NCBI RefSeq assembly: GCF_050279675.1
Contig: NZ_JBNNUK010000006.1
Span: 142,078-206,077 of the forward strand
DNA length: 64,000 nucleotides
Origin: Viridibacillus sp050279675
GTDB lineage: Bacteria > Bacillota > Bacilli > Bacillales_A > Planococcaceae
Reading direction: 5' to 3'
Under the pieces are notes generated by a model, which made no database searches, was not told the DNA's origin, and saw only the letters and a program-made list of their open reading frames with translations. A program made the position numbers and the translations under genes. Shown piece by piece: positions 1 to 7,757 of the stretch; position 1 is the first letter of the stretch, and every line of letters begins with the position of its first letter.

Positions 1-724
1 TAGAAGTAATTAATGTTCTAATTTCCGCTTGGTACGTATCTTCCGTATCCCCTACTTCTTTAGCTACTTCTTTTTGATACCATCTTTGTAATAAAAAAAA
101 GGAACCAATTACGACCAAAATAAATACACCATTATAAACGAAAAGATGGATGTTATTTGCCAGTACTTTTACTTTTATATCATCAAGTTTATCAGTACTA
201 ATATCGATACCTAGGTATCCAATTACCTTTCCCATTTCATCCTGTATTGGCACACCAACAGACAGATAACCCCCATACTCTGGATCTTCAATTACATCTG
301 TCACATATGTACTTCCTTCATAGGCTTTTTTGACCTGCTCTTCAGGTACTGTACAAAACTCACCAATGTTAAAGCCCTTTTTTATTTCTTTGGGTAGCCC
401 CACTATCATTGCTTTTGATATCTTCGGATTATCAATTTCTAATGTATATACATATAAAGCGCCCAGTTTTTCTCTTGCATCATTTAGGTAGCTTCTTAGA
501 TACCAATAATAATCGTTTCTCACAGGATTATTCAAAAATTGTTGATATTCTTCAATATCTATCTCTGACGCAATCGACTTTGCAGCTTCAAGGCTTTGGT
601 TTGCGATTGACTCTTCAACAGTCCTTTTCATCTTCACATAAGAAGTAAGGATATTTAAACTGGTAAACACTAATAATAAGACAGTAGATAACAATAAAAT
701 TAACTTTATTTTACGATTTTTCAT
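1..724 (-). CDS. Cache-type membrane sensor, N-terminal part (cut by window edge)
   Basis: Open reading frame from an ATG at 722-724 that runs without a stop off the left edge (241 codons visible). It begins MKNRKIKLILLLSTVLLLVF, a membrane anchor at about residues 5-27. An extracytoplasmic region of about 165 residues follows, containing YGGYLSVGVPIQDEMGKVIG and YLGIDIS, a pattern typical of Cache sensor domains. A second hydrophobic segment lies at about 196-215. Such a layout belongs to methyl-accepting chemotaxis proteins, sensor kinases or membrane cyclases; the output domain is outside the window, so which one cannot be decided. A GAGGAAG sequence about 11 bases upstream can serve as ribosome site. 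Confidence 0.68.
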   Translation of the reverse strand, partial: MKNRKIKLILLLSTVLLLVFTSLNILTSYVKMKRTVEESIANQSLEAAKSIASEIDIEEYQQFLNNPVRNDYYWYLRSYLNDAREKLGALYVYTLEIDNPKISKAMIVGLPKEIKKGFNIGEFCTVPEEQVKKAYEGSTYVTDVIEDPEYGGYLSVGVPIQDEMGKVIGYLGIDISTDKLDDIKVKVLANNIHLFVYNGVFILVVIGSFFLLQRWYQKEVAKEVGDTEDTYQAEIRTLITS

Positions 725-1620
725 ACAAACTGGTACTTCCTCATCGTTTTTAATTGAAAAGATAAATAATGAAATAGATCATACAGATTTCTTATAAAAT
801 ATTCATTTGCTTATTAAATGGAATCAAGAACTTACTTTCCAACAATAGCACTATATTATAGTAAATATCAAAATTACTTGTTTGTTTAATCAAATTTTCT
901 TAAAGATATAGCCTATATATACTACTGCGAAAAATTCTCAAAATCAATTTTTAATTGAAAAGACTAAGATAATTTATAATAAACTATCAAAATTTAGCAT
1001 TGTATTGCACGGATACAACAATCCTTTTTATGGATATTCTTCCAATAGTGAAATAGGAATGGATGAAATGAGAAAAATAACATCATTAATCATCATGCCA
1101 TTCTCTTTGTTAATTAAATTGATTTTATTTTTGGCCTTTCTTTGTGCTACGGTTCACGATGAAATAACTAAGTGCAATTTTTATTTTATTAATTTTTTTA
1201 AAAAAACCTAAAAAACTATAGGACTCTACATATCAATTTCAAGGTTCTTTTTTATGGCATTATTCATCTAATTTTAAATCTAGAATTCTTTATTTCATGA
1301 TGGGTTCAACATTTAATTTTTATAGTTATTCTTCAAACTGGCATCTAAGTTTTATGTTAAATTGGTACTTTTAAAAACACCAATCCTTTGCTAAGGTTAT
1401 CAGTAATTGATGAAATTGATTTAAGTGAAAGGATTCTATTATGGGAAATAATTTTCACAAGTTTTGACTACGCTCTTTGATTATGTACTAGTAAAAATAA
1501 CGGTATCTATGGTGAATTTGCAATTACATTATTCTAAATATTCAGTCGTTACGAACCAAAGGAAATGACAATTTTACGCTACTATGTCCGATACCTATAA
1601 AGAAAAGATAAGGAAGGTTA
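725..1620. other. AT-rich intergenic region, no supported gene
   Basis: About 900 bases between the divergent sensor gene and the ECF S-component gene. No open frame with a good ribosome site was found; a 68-codon frame at 1005-1211 is AT-rich, starts with TTG and lacks a Shine-Dalgarno sequence. There is an inverted repeat AATCCTTT (1382-1389) / AAAGGATT (about 1428-1435) that could form a stem in a leader RNA of the downstream gene. I could not match the region to a preQ1, TPP or folate riboswitch. Confidence 0.5.
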
Positions 1621-2160
1621 ATGACTATGCAAAAAACAACAAGTTATTCAAACGCACGTACTTTTAATTTAATTTTAACATCAATGTTAATTGCACTTGT
1701 ATTTGTTGCCACGCTCTTGTTAAATATCAAACTACCTATTACGGCAAATGGCGGTTTAGTTCATCTTGGAACAGCTATGCTCTTTATTGTTTCAATCTTA
1801 TTTGGGCCTAAAAAAGGCGCCATCGCTGGTGCCGTTGGGATGGGGTTATTTGATTTAATCTCCGGTTGGACATTATGGGCACCATTCACCATTTTAACGC
1901 GCGGCTTGCAAGGCTATATAGTTGGGAAAATTGCCTGGTCAAATGGTCGCAACGGACGTAGTATGGGTTTCAATCTCTTCGCTACTATTATTTCAGTTCC
2001 ATTTATGATAGCTGGATATTACATTTGTGAAGGAGTTATATTCAGTAGTTGGATTGTACCAATGGCTTCTATTCCCGGAAACATTGTTCAAAATGTTGTA
2101 GGAATCTGTGCGGCCATTCCAGTTTGTGCTGTCCTAAAAAAACTTCCATTTTTTAAATAA
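1621..2160 (+). CDS. ECF transporter S component (vitamin-type substrate binder)
   Basis: A 179-residue integral membrane protein with about five hydrophobic segments and the motif GGLVHLGTAMLFIVSILFGP, followed by GAIAGAVGMGLFDLISGW. This pattern is typical of ECF S components of the riboflavin/DUF1393-like group, which bind a vitamin or cofactor and dock on a shared EcfAA'T energising module. No EcfA or EcfT gene is nearby, so it presumably uses a module elsewhere (group II ECF). The AAGGAAGG ribosome site lies 3 bases from the first ATG and 9 bases from the second at 1627, so the second is the likelier start. The substrate cannot be told from sequence. Confidence 0.75.
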   Translation: MTMQKTTSYSNARTFNLILTSMLIALVFVATLLLNIKLPITANGGLVHLGTAMLFIVSILFGPKKGAIAGAVGMGLFDLISGWTLWAPFTILTRGLQGYIVGKIAWSNGRNGRSMGFNLFATIISVPFMIAGYYICEGVIFSSWIVPMASIPGNIVQNVVGICAAIPVCAVLKKLPFFK

Positions 2161-2220
2161 TTTTAAAAAGATGCACAACAACACAAATAGATTCTTATAA
2201 ACATTGTTTTCAATTTCATA

Positions 2221-2265
2221 AAAAGAGGAGCACGCTATGTATATCAAACATTCTCCTTCTTTTAC
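2221..2265 (+). terminator. Possible terminator after the ECF gene, overlapping a 12-codon frame
   Basis: AAAAGAGGAG (2221-2230) can pair with CTCCTTCTTTT (2253-2263) with one bulge, followed by a T-rich tract. The left arm also looks like a strong Shine-Dalgarno sequence in front of a 12-codon frame (2237-2275). A terminator is the simpler reading; a leader peptide is possible. Confidence 0.35.
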
Positions 2266-2305
2266 TTTTCACTAAACTCCAAATTTCAAATTGAAAAGAA
2301 CTTAA

Positions 2306-2323
2306 TTACTTTTGATACGGTCC
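2306..2323 (-). repeat. rlmH-end repeat, copy E (degenerate att-like site)
   Basis: On the minus strand this reads GGACCGTATCAAAAGTAA, matching 16 of 18 bases of the rlmH 3' end (GAACCGTATCATAAGTAA). Same orientation as the other four copies. It would mark the outermost edge of the stacked cassettes downstream of rlmH. Confidence 0.55.
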
Positions 2324-2350
2324 AGAGTAACCGCGAGTTTTAAAAAAAAG

Positions 2351-2384
2351 AACCTTTGATTAATCCAAAGATTGATCAAAGGTT
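2351..2384 (-). terminator. Terminator of mqo
   Basis: Arms AACCTTTGAT (2351-2360) and ATCAAAGGTT (2375-2384). On the minus strand the stem is followed by C and eight Ts (2342-2350). It lies 45 bases past the mqo stop. Confidence 0.85.
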
Positions 2385-2428
2385 TTATGTTTTATTTCAT
2401 TCAGTACATTTATTTCTACATCCAAAAA

Positions 2429-3931
2429 TTAATTATCATCTTGCAAGTCTTCGCTTAGACAAAGCGTCTGTGCTGTTGAATTATGAATTTCTTGGAAAAA
2501 CTCTGGGTTATTCGCTAGTGATACGCCATAAGAAGGAATCATTTCTTTTATTTTCGGTTCCCACTCTTTTATATGTTGCGGGAAGCATTTATTTAATACC
2601 TCAAGCATAACGTGAACAGCAGTAGAAGCACCCGGAGAAGCACCTAGTAATGCAGCAATTGAACCATCAGCAGCACTTACAACTTCAGTACCAAATTGAA
2701 GCGTTCCTTTACCACCTGCTTCAGTATCTTTAATAACTTGTACACGTTGGCCAGCAACTACAATATCCCAATCCTCGCTCTTAGCGTTCGGGATAAACTC
2801 ACGTAACTCTTCCATTCGCTGTTCTTTCGATAACATAAGTTGTTGAATCAGATATTTTGTCAATCCCATCTCTTTAACTCCTGCTGCCAATAATGTAGTA
2901 ATATTATGTGGTTTTACAGAAGCAATTAAATCCATATTTGAACCTGTTTTTAAGAACTTAGGTGAGAACCCAGCAAACGGTCCAAATAGCAACGATTTTT
3001 TGTTTTCAATATATCGTGTGTCAAGATGCGGAACAGACATTGGTGGTGCACCAACTTTAGCTTTTCCGTATACTTTTGCATGATGTTGCTCAGCAACTTC
3101 TTGGTTTTTACATACCAAGAATAATCCGCTAATTGGGAATCCACCAATGTGTTTACCTTCAGGAATACCTGTTTTTTGCAGTAACTCCAGACTTCCTCCA
3201 CCAGCTCCAAGGAAGACGAATTTCGCCTTATGGTATTCCATTTTACAGCCATCCATATCGTGCACTTTTAATTCCCATGAGCCATCTTTAGTACGCTTAA
3301 TGCTTTCAACACTATGTTTGTAATTGATATCGACATTTTGAGTTTTTAAGTTATCGAATATCATACGCGTTAAGGCTCCAAAGTTAACATCAGTTCCAGT
3401 GTCCATTTTTGTTGCCGCAATTGCTTCATTCTCTGGACGGTCTTGCATAATAAGTGGAATCCATTTTTTCAATGTTTCCGGATCATCAGAAAATTCCATG
3501 CCTTGGAACAATGGATTTTTTGACATTGTTTCATGACGTTTCTTCAAAAATTCTACATTTTTTTCGCCTTGTACCATACTCATATGAGGCAATGGCATGA
3601 TAAAGTCTTGTGGATTACTAATCAGATTGCTTTTTACAAGATAAGACCAAAATTGTCTTGAAAGTTGAAATTGTTCATTAACGTTTATCGCTTTGCTTAT
3701 ATCAATAGAGCCATCCGATTTTTCGGATGTGTAGTTAAGTTCGCACAGTGCAGCGTGCCCTGTTCCCGCATTATTCCATTCGTTAGAGCTTTCCTCTCCC
3801 GCGTCTGCGAGCTTCTCAAACACTTTGATTTCCCATTCTGGTGCTAATTCTTTCAGTAACGATCCCAAAGTCGCACTCATGACTCCGGCACCAATTAAGA
3901 TAACGTCTGTTTTATTCTGACTGTTGCTCAT
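2429..3931 (-). CDS. mqo: Malate:quinone oxidoreductase
   Basis: 500 residues, the usual length for Mqo. The N-terminal FAD-binding segment VILIGAGVMSATLGSLL (about 10-26) is followed by the family region SSNEWNNAGTGHAALCELNY. Mqo is a peripheral membrane flavoenzyme that oxidises malate to oxaloacetate and passes electrons to quinone, an alternative to soluble malate dehydrogenase in the citric acid cycle. The start ATG has AAGGAAGG 7 bases upstream. It sits alone on the minus strand with its own terminator, between two copies of the rlmH-end repeat (2306-2323 and 5282-5299). It therefore appears to be cassette cargo rather than part of the conserved origin gene order. Confidence 0.95.
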   Translation of the reverse strand: MSNSQNKTDVILIGAGVMSATLGSLLKELAPEWEIKVFEKLADAGEESSNEWNNAGTGHAALCELNYTSEKSDGSIDISKAINVNEQFQLSRQFWSYLVKSNLISNPQDFIMPLPHMSMVQGEKNVEFLKKRHETMSKNPLFQGMEFSDDPETLKKWIPLIMQDRPENEAIAATKMDTGTDVNFGALTRMIFDNLKTQNVDINYKHSVESIKRTKDGSWELKVHDMDGCKMEYHKAKFVFLGAGGGSLELLQKTGIPEGKHIGGFPISGLFLVCKNQEVAEQHHAKVYGKAKVGAPPMSVPHLDTRYIENKKSLLFGPFAGFSPKFLKTGSNMDLIASVKPHNITTLLAAGVKEMGLTKYLIQQLMLSKEQRMEELREFIPNAKSEDWDIVVAGQRVQVIKDTEAGGKGTLQFGTEVVSAADGSIAALLGASPGASTAVHVMLEVLNKCFPQHIKEWEPKIKEMIPSYGVSLANNPEFFQEIHNSTAQTLCLSEDLQDDN

Positions 3932-4392
3932 ATTAACCTTCCTTATCTCCTAAAATTTTCAAAAAAATGTAGGCGCTCATGCTTAGGCGTCATAGCAAGA
4001 CAAGGCTCAACCTAGGAAGACACCTTATCTGTATTTTTCATTATTCTATCCTAGTCTATCAAAGTTACGAAATAATTAAAACATGTACTACTATTTGATA
4101 GTTATAAGCTATTTAAAAGCTAGTAAAAAGCCCTTAACTCAGCATCTTGCAAAAGTTAAAATTTTGGTATACTTCTACCAGCGAGTATAACCCTTCTTAG
4201 TTGCACTGTACTAGCATATTTAGATACCAAAAATATTCTCACTTCTTTATATAGATATTCAGAATAAAATCATATTCTAGAGCTCTGAAATTTCCACAGT
4301 TTTCGTTATTTAATGAAGCTAAAATAACACATTGAACCTATTATATAACATCTTAAAAAAGTTATGCATCCGTTATCATTAATTATGAAAAA

Positions 4393-4420
4393 GCCTCTAA
4401 GACATTTCCATCCTAGAGGC
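4393..4420 (-). terminator. Orphan rho-independent terminator
   Basis: GCCTCTA (4393-4399) pairs with TAGAGGC (4414-4420); on the minus strand the stem is followed by TTTTTCAT. The next minus-strand gene (4729-5040) has its own terminator in between, so no intact gene uses this one. Confidence 0.6.
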
Positions 4421-4445
4421 TCGTAATGGAAGCTATTTCACTTGA

Positions 4446-4586
4446 TTTCTTAACATTCATCAAGTAATCTCCTTACTATCTATTTATCTTGTTACGGATT
4501 TAGGGAACTTAGGATTTGTCCTGTTAATGAAGGAAGAAGCAGACCACGAGTTAATCCGCTTAGCTAGTTATGATGATTTCGCATAA
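4446..4586 (+). pseudogene. Possible 3' remnant of a membrane-protein gene
   Basis: A stop-to-stop frame whose end reads LGFVLLMKEEADHELIRLA followed by SYDDFA and a TAA at 4584. The hydrophobic stretch followed by a charged tail looks like protein rather than random AT-rich sequence, but no start codon or ribosome site is present and I do not recognise the family. Confidence 0.25.
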
Positions 4587-4679
4587 ATAGCATGTCAATT
4601 GACCTCGACTTTCAGAGATGTTGAAGAAAAATAATAATGTATCTACTTAGCAAATTCTTCTTAACCGTCACTTCAGAAA

Positions 4680-4717
4680 AATAACCCTCGTAAGTATTGT
4701 TAACCTACGGGGTTATT
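4680..4717 (-). terminator. Terminator of the 4729-5040 gene
   Basis: AATAACCCTCGTA (4680-4692) pairs with TACGGGGTTATT (4706-4717) with one interruption. The minus-strand continuation is T-rich. Confidence 0.75.
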
Positions 4718-4728
4718 GTCTTATAATG

Positions 4729-5040
4729 CTACTCTTTTACAATCTCATCAGCTTTGACCAATTGCTGTCTTATCAACTCTAACTGACCTTTATTTTGTTC
4801 CACTGTATCCATGTGCTCATGACGTTGTTCTGCATTTAAGAGTGCATTTTCTGCATGGGATATTGAATTGAAAGCATGCTCAACCGCTATCTCCTCTGGG
4901 TGTGACATCGCTTGCTTAACTGCACGATCCGCCTTTTGAACAGAGTTGCTTAACAAAGTACTTGGATGATCCTTTTTCCAACTTGTATCCGAGTGCTTAG
5001 CCATTGTTCCACATTCCTTTCCATACATATTGTGATCCAA
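4729..5040 (-). CDS. Small hypothetical helical protein
   Basis: Up to 103 residues, charged and mostly alpha-helical (NSVQKADRAVKQAMSHPEE, HAFNSISHAENALLNAEQRH), with no signal peptide or membrane segment. The likely start is the internal ATG at 5004 (MAKHSDTSWKKD), preceded by AAAGGAA; the upstream residues are rich in Met, Cys and Gly and look like leader sequence. I do not recognise the family. It has its own terminator and lies in the same inter-repeat segment as mqo. Confidence 0.6.
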   Translation of the reverse strand: MDHNMYGKECGTMAKHSDTSWKKDHPSTLLSNSVQKADRAVKQAMSHPEEIAVEHAFNSISHAENALLNAEQRHEHMDTVEQNKGQLELIRQQLVKADEIVKE

Positions 5041-5356
5041 TGCTTAGTATTGTAATATGTTCAGAAAATATGCACTGAGTAAATCCAAAGAATACTGATG
5101 TAATTGAAATTAGGTTTTTGTCATAGCTTTAGTAATCCTAACGTCGACCATTGATAGATCATCAGAATAAATAGTTAAATGAAATACAAAATGCCAAAAT
5201 GGTTATATAACAACAATTTGGCATTACTAAATTCAAAATAATTACTTTAGAAAAAACTTGTTAAACAAATTAGAACCTCATTTACTTATCCTACAGTTCT
5301 CCGTTATAAATCAATATGAGGTTTTCTTAATTCTTTCATCATAGTTCCTCCACATT
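5041..5356. other. Intergenic, contains rlmH-end repeat copy D
   Basis: No gene seen. The right end holds the degenerate att-like copy D (5282-5299) and its palindromic return arm (5316-5323). Confidence 0.5.
5274..5323 (-). repeat. rlmH-end repeat, copy D, within a palindrome
   Basis: The core at 5282-5299 reads GAACTGTAGGATAAGTAA on the minus strand, matching 15 of 18 bases of the rlmH 3' end. The next ten bases (ATGAGGTT region) match the sequence just after the rlmH stop. AACCTCAT (5274-5281) is complementary to ATGAGGTT (5316-5323), forming a hairpin that may also end transcription of the 5357-5989 gene. Confidence 0.65.
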
Positions 5357-5989
5357 TTATACATTCAGCCCTAGTACTTTATAAATTTTTTTAATTCTTT
5401 TTAATTGCGGTGCTGTGAGTTCAATTTCTCTTCGCTTTAACACAGTTAAAAATGCTTCTTTATTATCATTATTAACAGCTATAAGAGTACTCTCAGCGTG
5501 TTGGGGGAGTTCTTTAAATCTGCAAGTTTCTAAATGATGAAGCAAGAAAGGAAAAATTCGTTCATTGTTTTCCTTGCTTGCGGATGCTAACTTTGCTAAA
5601 GTTAATATCCCTTTATCAACAGTAATAACCGAGCCAGTTTTCATAGTTAAAAAAATCGTTTCAAGATGCTCCATCATAATCGTAGATGACACTGTTGCAA
5701 TGGTGGATAATACTGTCATTGCACCCCAAATTAAACGGTTATTTCTACTTTTTAGTAAATTTATAAAGGTTAAAACGAATTCACTTATAAGCTCTGGTTT
5801 AACTTCCCCAATTTCATATGCTACTTTAATACAATCTTGTTGAATTCCTTTATCCTTATTAGATAAGTTTTGTATAACCTCTTTTATACCTTCAAGATTA
5901 TGATCGTTAACTAATTCCTGTGCTAGTTCAATATTTGGTTCTTCATCACGACGTTGTAACTTCGAAGCCAGCTTAGGCACTATCGTCAT
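5357..5989 (-). CDS. HEAT-repeat-like protein
   Basis: 210 residues composed of consecutive amphipathic helices, for example GIKEVIQNLSNKDKGIQQDC, then VAYEIGEVKPELISEFVLTF and MTVLSTIATVSSTIMMEHLE. This resembles HEAT/ARM-type helical repeats, which make protein-protein interaction surfaces. No catalytic motif, signal peptide or membrane span is visible. The start ATG has GAGGG 6 bases upstream. It is the only gene between att-like copies D and C, a 0.94 kb segment, consistent with a one-gene cassette remnant. The role is unknown. Confidence 0.7.
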   Translation of the reverse strand: MTIVPKLASKLQRRDEEPNIELAQELVNDHNLEGIKEVIQNLSNKDKGIQQDCIKVAYEIGEVKPELISEFVLTFINLLKSRNNRLIWGAMTVLSTIATVSSTIMMEHLETIFLTMKTGSVITVDKGILTLAKLASASKENNERIFPFLLHHLETCRFKELPQHAESTLIAVNNDNKEAFLTVLKRREIELTAPQLKRIKKIYKVLGLNV

Positions 5990-6214
5990 ATCATCCCTCT
6001 TTTATGTTGATATCATTCTATTCACATACTATCATAATAATCAGACAATATTATGTATTAAGTTTTACAGTAAATGTTGGGACAAAGATTTACATAGAAA
6101 AGCAGAAATAAACGATTTTCATTTAAGAAAATTGTTTAATCTAGTCTTTTTATCAAATTACATCATTAATTTTATAGATTATTACAAAAAACGCCTTTTA
6201 CACTCTCATTTATT

Positions 6215-6262
6215 AAACCTCATTTACTTATGATACGGTTCGGCGTAACACAACGAAATGAG
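6215..6262 (-). repeat. rlmH-end repeat, copy C, within a palindrome
   Basis: Positions 6215-6241 are identical over 27 bases to the rlmH 3' end and the bases after its stop; the core 6224-6241 is an exact 18 of 18 match. CTCATTT (6219-6225) pairs with AAATGAG (6256-6262). Same orientation as rlmH. Confidence 0.85.
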
Positions 6263-6271
6263 AAAAAAAAC

Positions 6272-6299
6272 AAGGATTCCCTTATTTTGAGAGATCCTT
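6272..6299 (-). terminator. Terminator of the DUF1761 gene
   Basis: AAGGAT (6272-6277) pairs with ATCCTT (6294-6299). On the minus strand the stem is followed by G and eight Ts (6263-6270). Confidence 0.65.
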
Positions 6300-6333
6300 A
6301 TTTTTACTTGATTCAATCAATAAAGCCATACAG

Positions 6334-6708
6334 TTAGACAAAAAGACCGTGAAGTGCACCTAGTAAAGTGAAAATAATCAAATGGTCACCGATGGCGATT
6401 AAAAAATTCCTCTTATTTACAAGTTCAAATAAAGTGTTTTTTAGATATACCATTGAAATAAGAATGCCAATGATACCTCCTACAGCAGCACCTTCTAACA
6501 AACTGTTAGAGCTAGTTGCTTGTATGAGTATAGCAATAAAAATAGAACTTATAAATGCAACAATTACTGAGATTACATATTTTAATGCACCTTTGCTTTG
6601 ATCTTCATTTCCTACTACTATCGAATAATAGATCGCTCCATAAATCATATACAAGATTCCACCAGCAAGAATAGCAAGATAATTTAACTCACTTAATTCA
6701 ATAGACAT
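6334..6708 (-). CDS. DUF1761-family membrane protein
   Basis: 124 residues from the ATG at 6708, which has GGAGGG 6 bases upstream; the frame extends ten codons further but without a ribosome site. Four hydrophobic segments are visible, starting NYLAILAGGILYMIYGAIYY, with LLEGAAVGGIIGILISMVYL and the C-terminal AIGDHLIIFTLLGALHG. Length, four-span layout and the NYLA...Y.I.GA.YYS pattern fit DUF1761, a family of unknown function. The stop of the decayed upstream regulator lies 27 bases before the start, so the two may once have been co-transcribed. Confidence 0.72.
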   Translation of the reverse strand: MSIELSELNYLAILAGGILYMIYGAIYYSIVVGNEDQSKGALKYVISVIVAFISSIFIAILIQATSSNSLLEGAAVGGIIGILISMVYLKNTLFELVNKRNFLIAIGDHLIIFTLLGALHGLFV

Positions 6709-6734
6709 ACATTTCCCTCCGATTTTATTTAGGC

Positions 6735-7268
6735 TCAACGGCTAAAATGATTGCACTGATTCTGCAAGTAAGATTGAGTATCCCGCTCACTTCTTTCACT
6801 ATACTCTACAGGCTCATCAAAGCGATACAGTCCATATTTTCCACCACTAAAAGTATAGGTCATTTCGTCATCAAATTTTAGCTCCTGATGATCCGAAATA
6901 GCGATGCGACAATCATAACGACTTTTCTCTGGTGGTGTGATGTACGGATTGTTCCTGGGAACACCGAACATCATTGTATCCTGTTCGGCCAGCCCTCTCG
7001 CATTTGACAATTGATAAAGCTCTTCCCACACATCTGGAATTCCATTTATATAAGAACCAATATTATACCTGTTTACTGTTGTTCACTTTGGAACTAGAAC
7101 AACTTGAACTTTTGTTAAGTCTAGCCATTTTAATTCATTATTATTGCTTTGTTCATTTCCTTCTTTCTTATATATGTTTACTAGTTTAGATTTTTTGCGA
7201 TTATGATATTCTCGAGGAAATCGCTGTAAATAGGCTCCTTCTCACCAGCTTTTTTGACTTGTTTTAAA
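6735..7268 (-). pseudogene. Decayed AraC-type regulator with GyrI-like effector domain
   Basis: The intact 3' part reads VWEELYQLSNARGL...FGV..NNPYITPPEKSRYDCRI, the hallmark of the GyrI-like small-molecule-binding domain (ITPPEKCRYDACI in relatives). The same frame continues upstream through TVNRYNIGSYINGIPD to an in-frame TGA at 7083-7085, then KWLDLTKVQVVLVPK, a linker and YLQRFPREYHNRKKSK, and a second in-frame TGA near 7246-7248. No start for a full protein remains. Relatives are AraC-family activators with a C-terminal effector domain; this copy is broken. The GTG at 7031 could start a 98-residue domain but lacks a ribosome site. Confidence 0.65.
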
Positions 7269-7757
7269 ATAGGCATTATATGAATACGATTTACCTTTAC
7301 CTCTTTACAAATAACTAAGGCCTAGTTAAATTAATTAGCTAGGCTCTCTCTATAAAAATAAAACCTCATTTACTTATGATACGGTTCACTTTAGTGCACC
7401 TAAATGAGGTTTGCATTTTTTTATTTAATGAACGTTTACTTTTCATCTCCTATATAACAACTTAATAGACCATTGCCACTGTGGAATATATTTAGATCTA
7501 CTTTCGCTATTTGAATACAAATCAGCAGGAAGAATAAATTGAACTTCGCTTAAGAAAGGATTGATAGTCCTACATACAATAGGCTAATTGCTAAAACACA
7601 AAATGCTCTTAAGACATTTTAACTAATTTCTGTATTTTTTTACTTACTTGTTAATTACTACTGTAAAATGATAAAAATGAGCTATTCAACATGAATAAAG
7701 CAAACATTTATCAAGAATTTATACAGGACAATGATAAAAGATTGGGGGTTCATTTAA
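7269..7757. other. Intergenic, contains rlmH-end repeat copy B
   Basis: About 490 bases between the decayed regulator and the GGDEF-EAL gene. It holds an imperfect inverted repeat GCCTAGTTAA / TTAGCTAGGC (7319-7343), the att-like copy B with its palindrome, and AT-rich sequence that should include the promoter of the next gene. No gene seen. Confidence 0.6.
7360..7412 (-). repeat. rlmH-end repeat, copy B, within a 12-bp perfect palindrome
   Basis: Positions 7360-7389 are identical over 30 bases to 13349-13378, which spans the rlmH stop codon. The exact 18-base core is 7370-7387. AAACCTCATTTA (7361-7372) is perfectly complementary to TAAATGAGGTTT (7401-7412), making a hairpin, and a run of Ts follows. 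Same orientation as rlmH. Confidence 0.92.

Larger units (their letters stand above)
3932..4728. other. Non-coding stretch with an orphan terminator and a gene remnant
   Basis: About 800 bases upstream of mqo. It holds an imperfect tandem repeat near 3970-3997 (TAGGCGCTCATGC then TAGGCGTCATAGC), a minus-strand terminator at 4393-4420 with no gene in front of it, and a plus-strand frame at 4446-4586 that reads like a protein tail but has no start. Both suggest a gene lost by deletion and decay. Confidence 0.45.
5990..6333. other. Intergenic, contains rlmH-end repeat copy C
   Basis: About 340 AT-rich bases without a gene. It holds att-like copy C (core 6224-6241) and the terminator of the DUF1761 gene. 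Confidence 0.6.

Noticed and set aside
409..648. 79-codon plus-strand frame
   Set aside because: Lies antisense within the Cache-type sensor gene, which has a convincing membrane-sensor sequence.
1005..1211. 68-codon plus-strand frame in the left intergenic region
   Set aside because: TTG start without ribosome site, AT-rich composition and no protein-like pattern.
1500..1620. preQ1, TPP or tetrahydrofolate riboswitch before the ECF S-component gene
   Set aside because: Conserved cores of these classes were not found in the leader.
5274..7412. CRISPR array formed by the repeats
   Set aside because: Only five copies at irregular spacing of about 0.9 to 6 kb, with genes between; no spacer structure.
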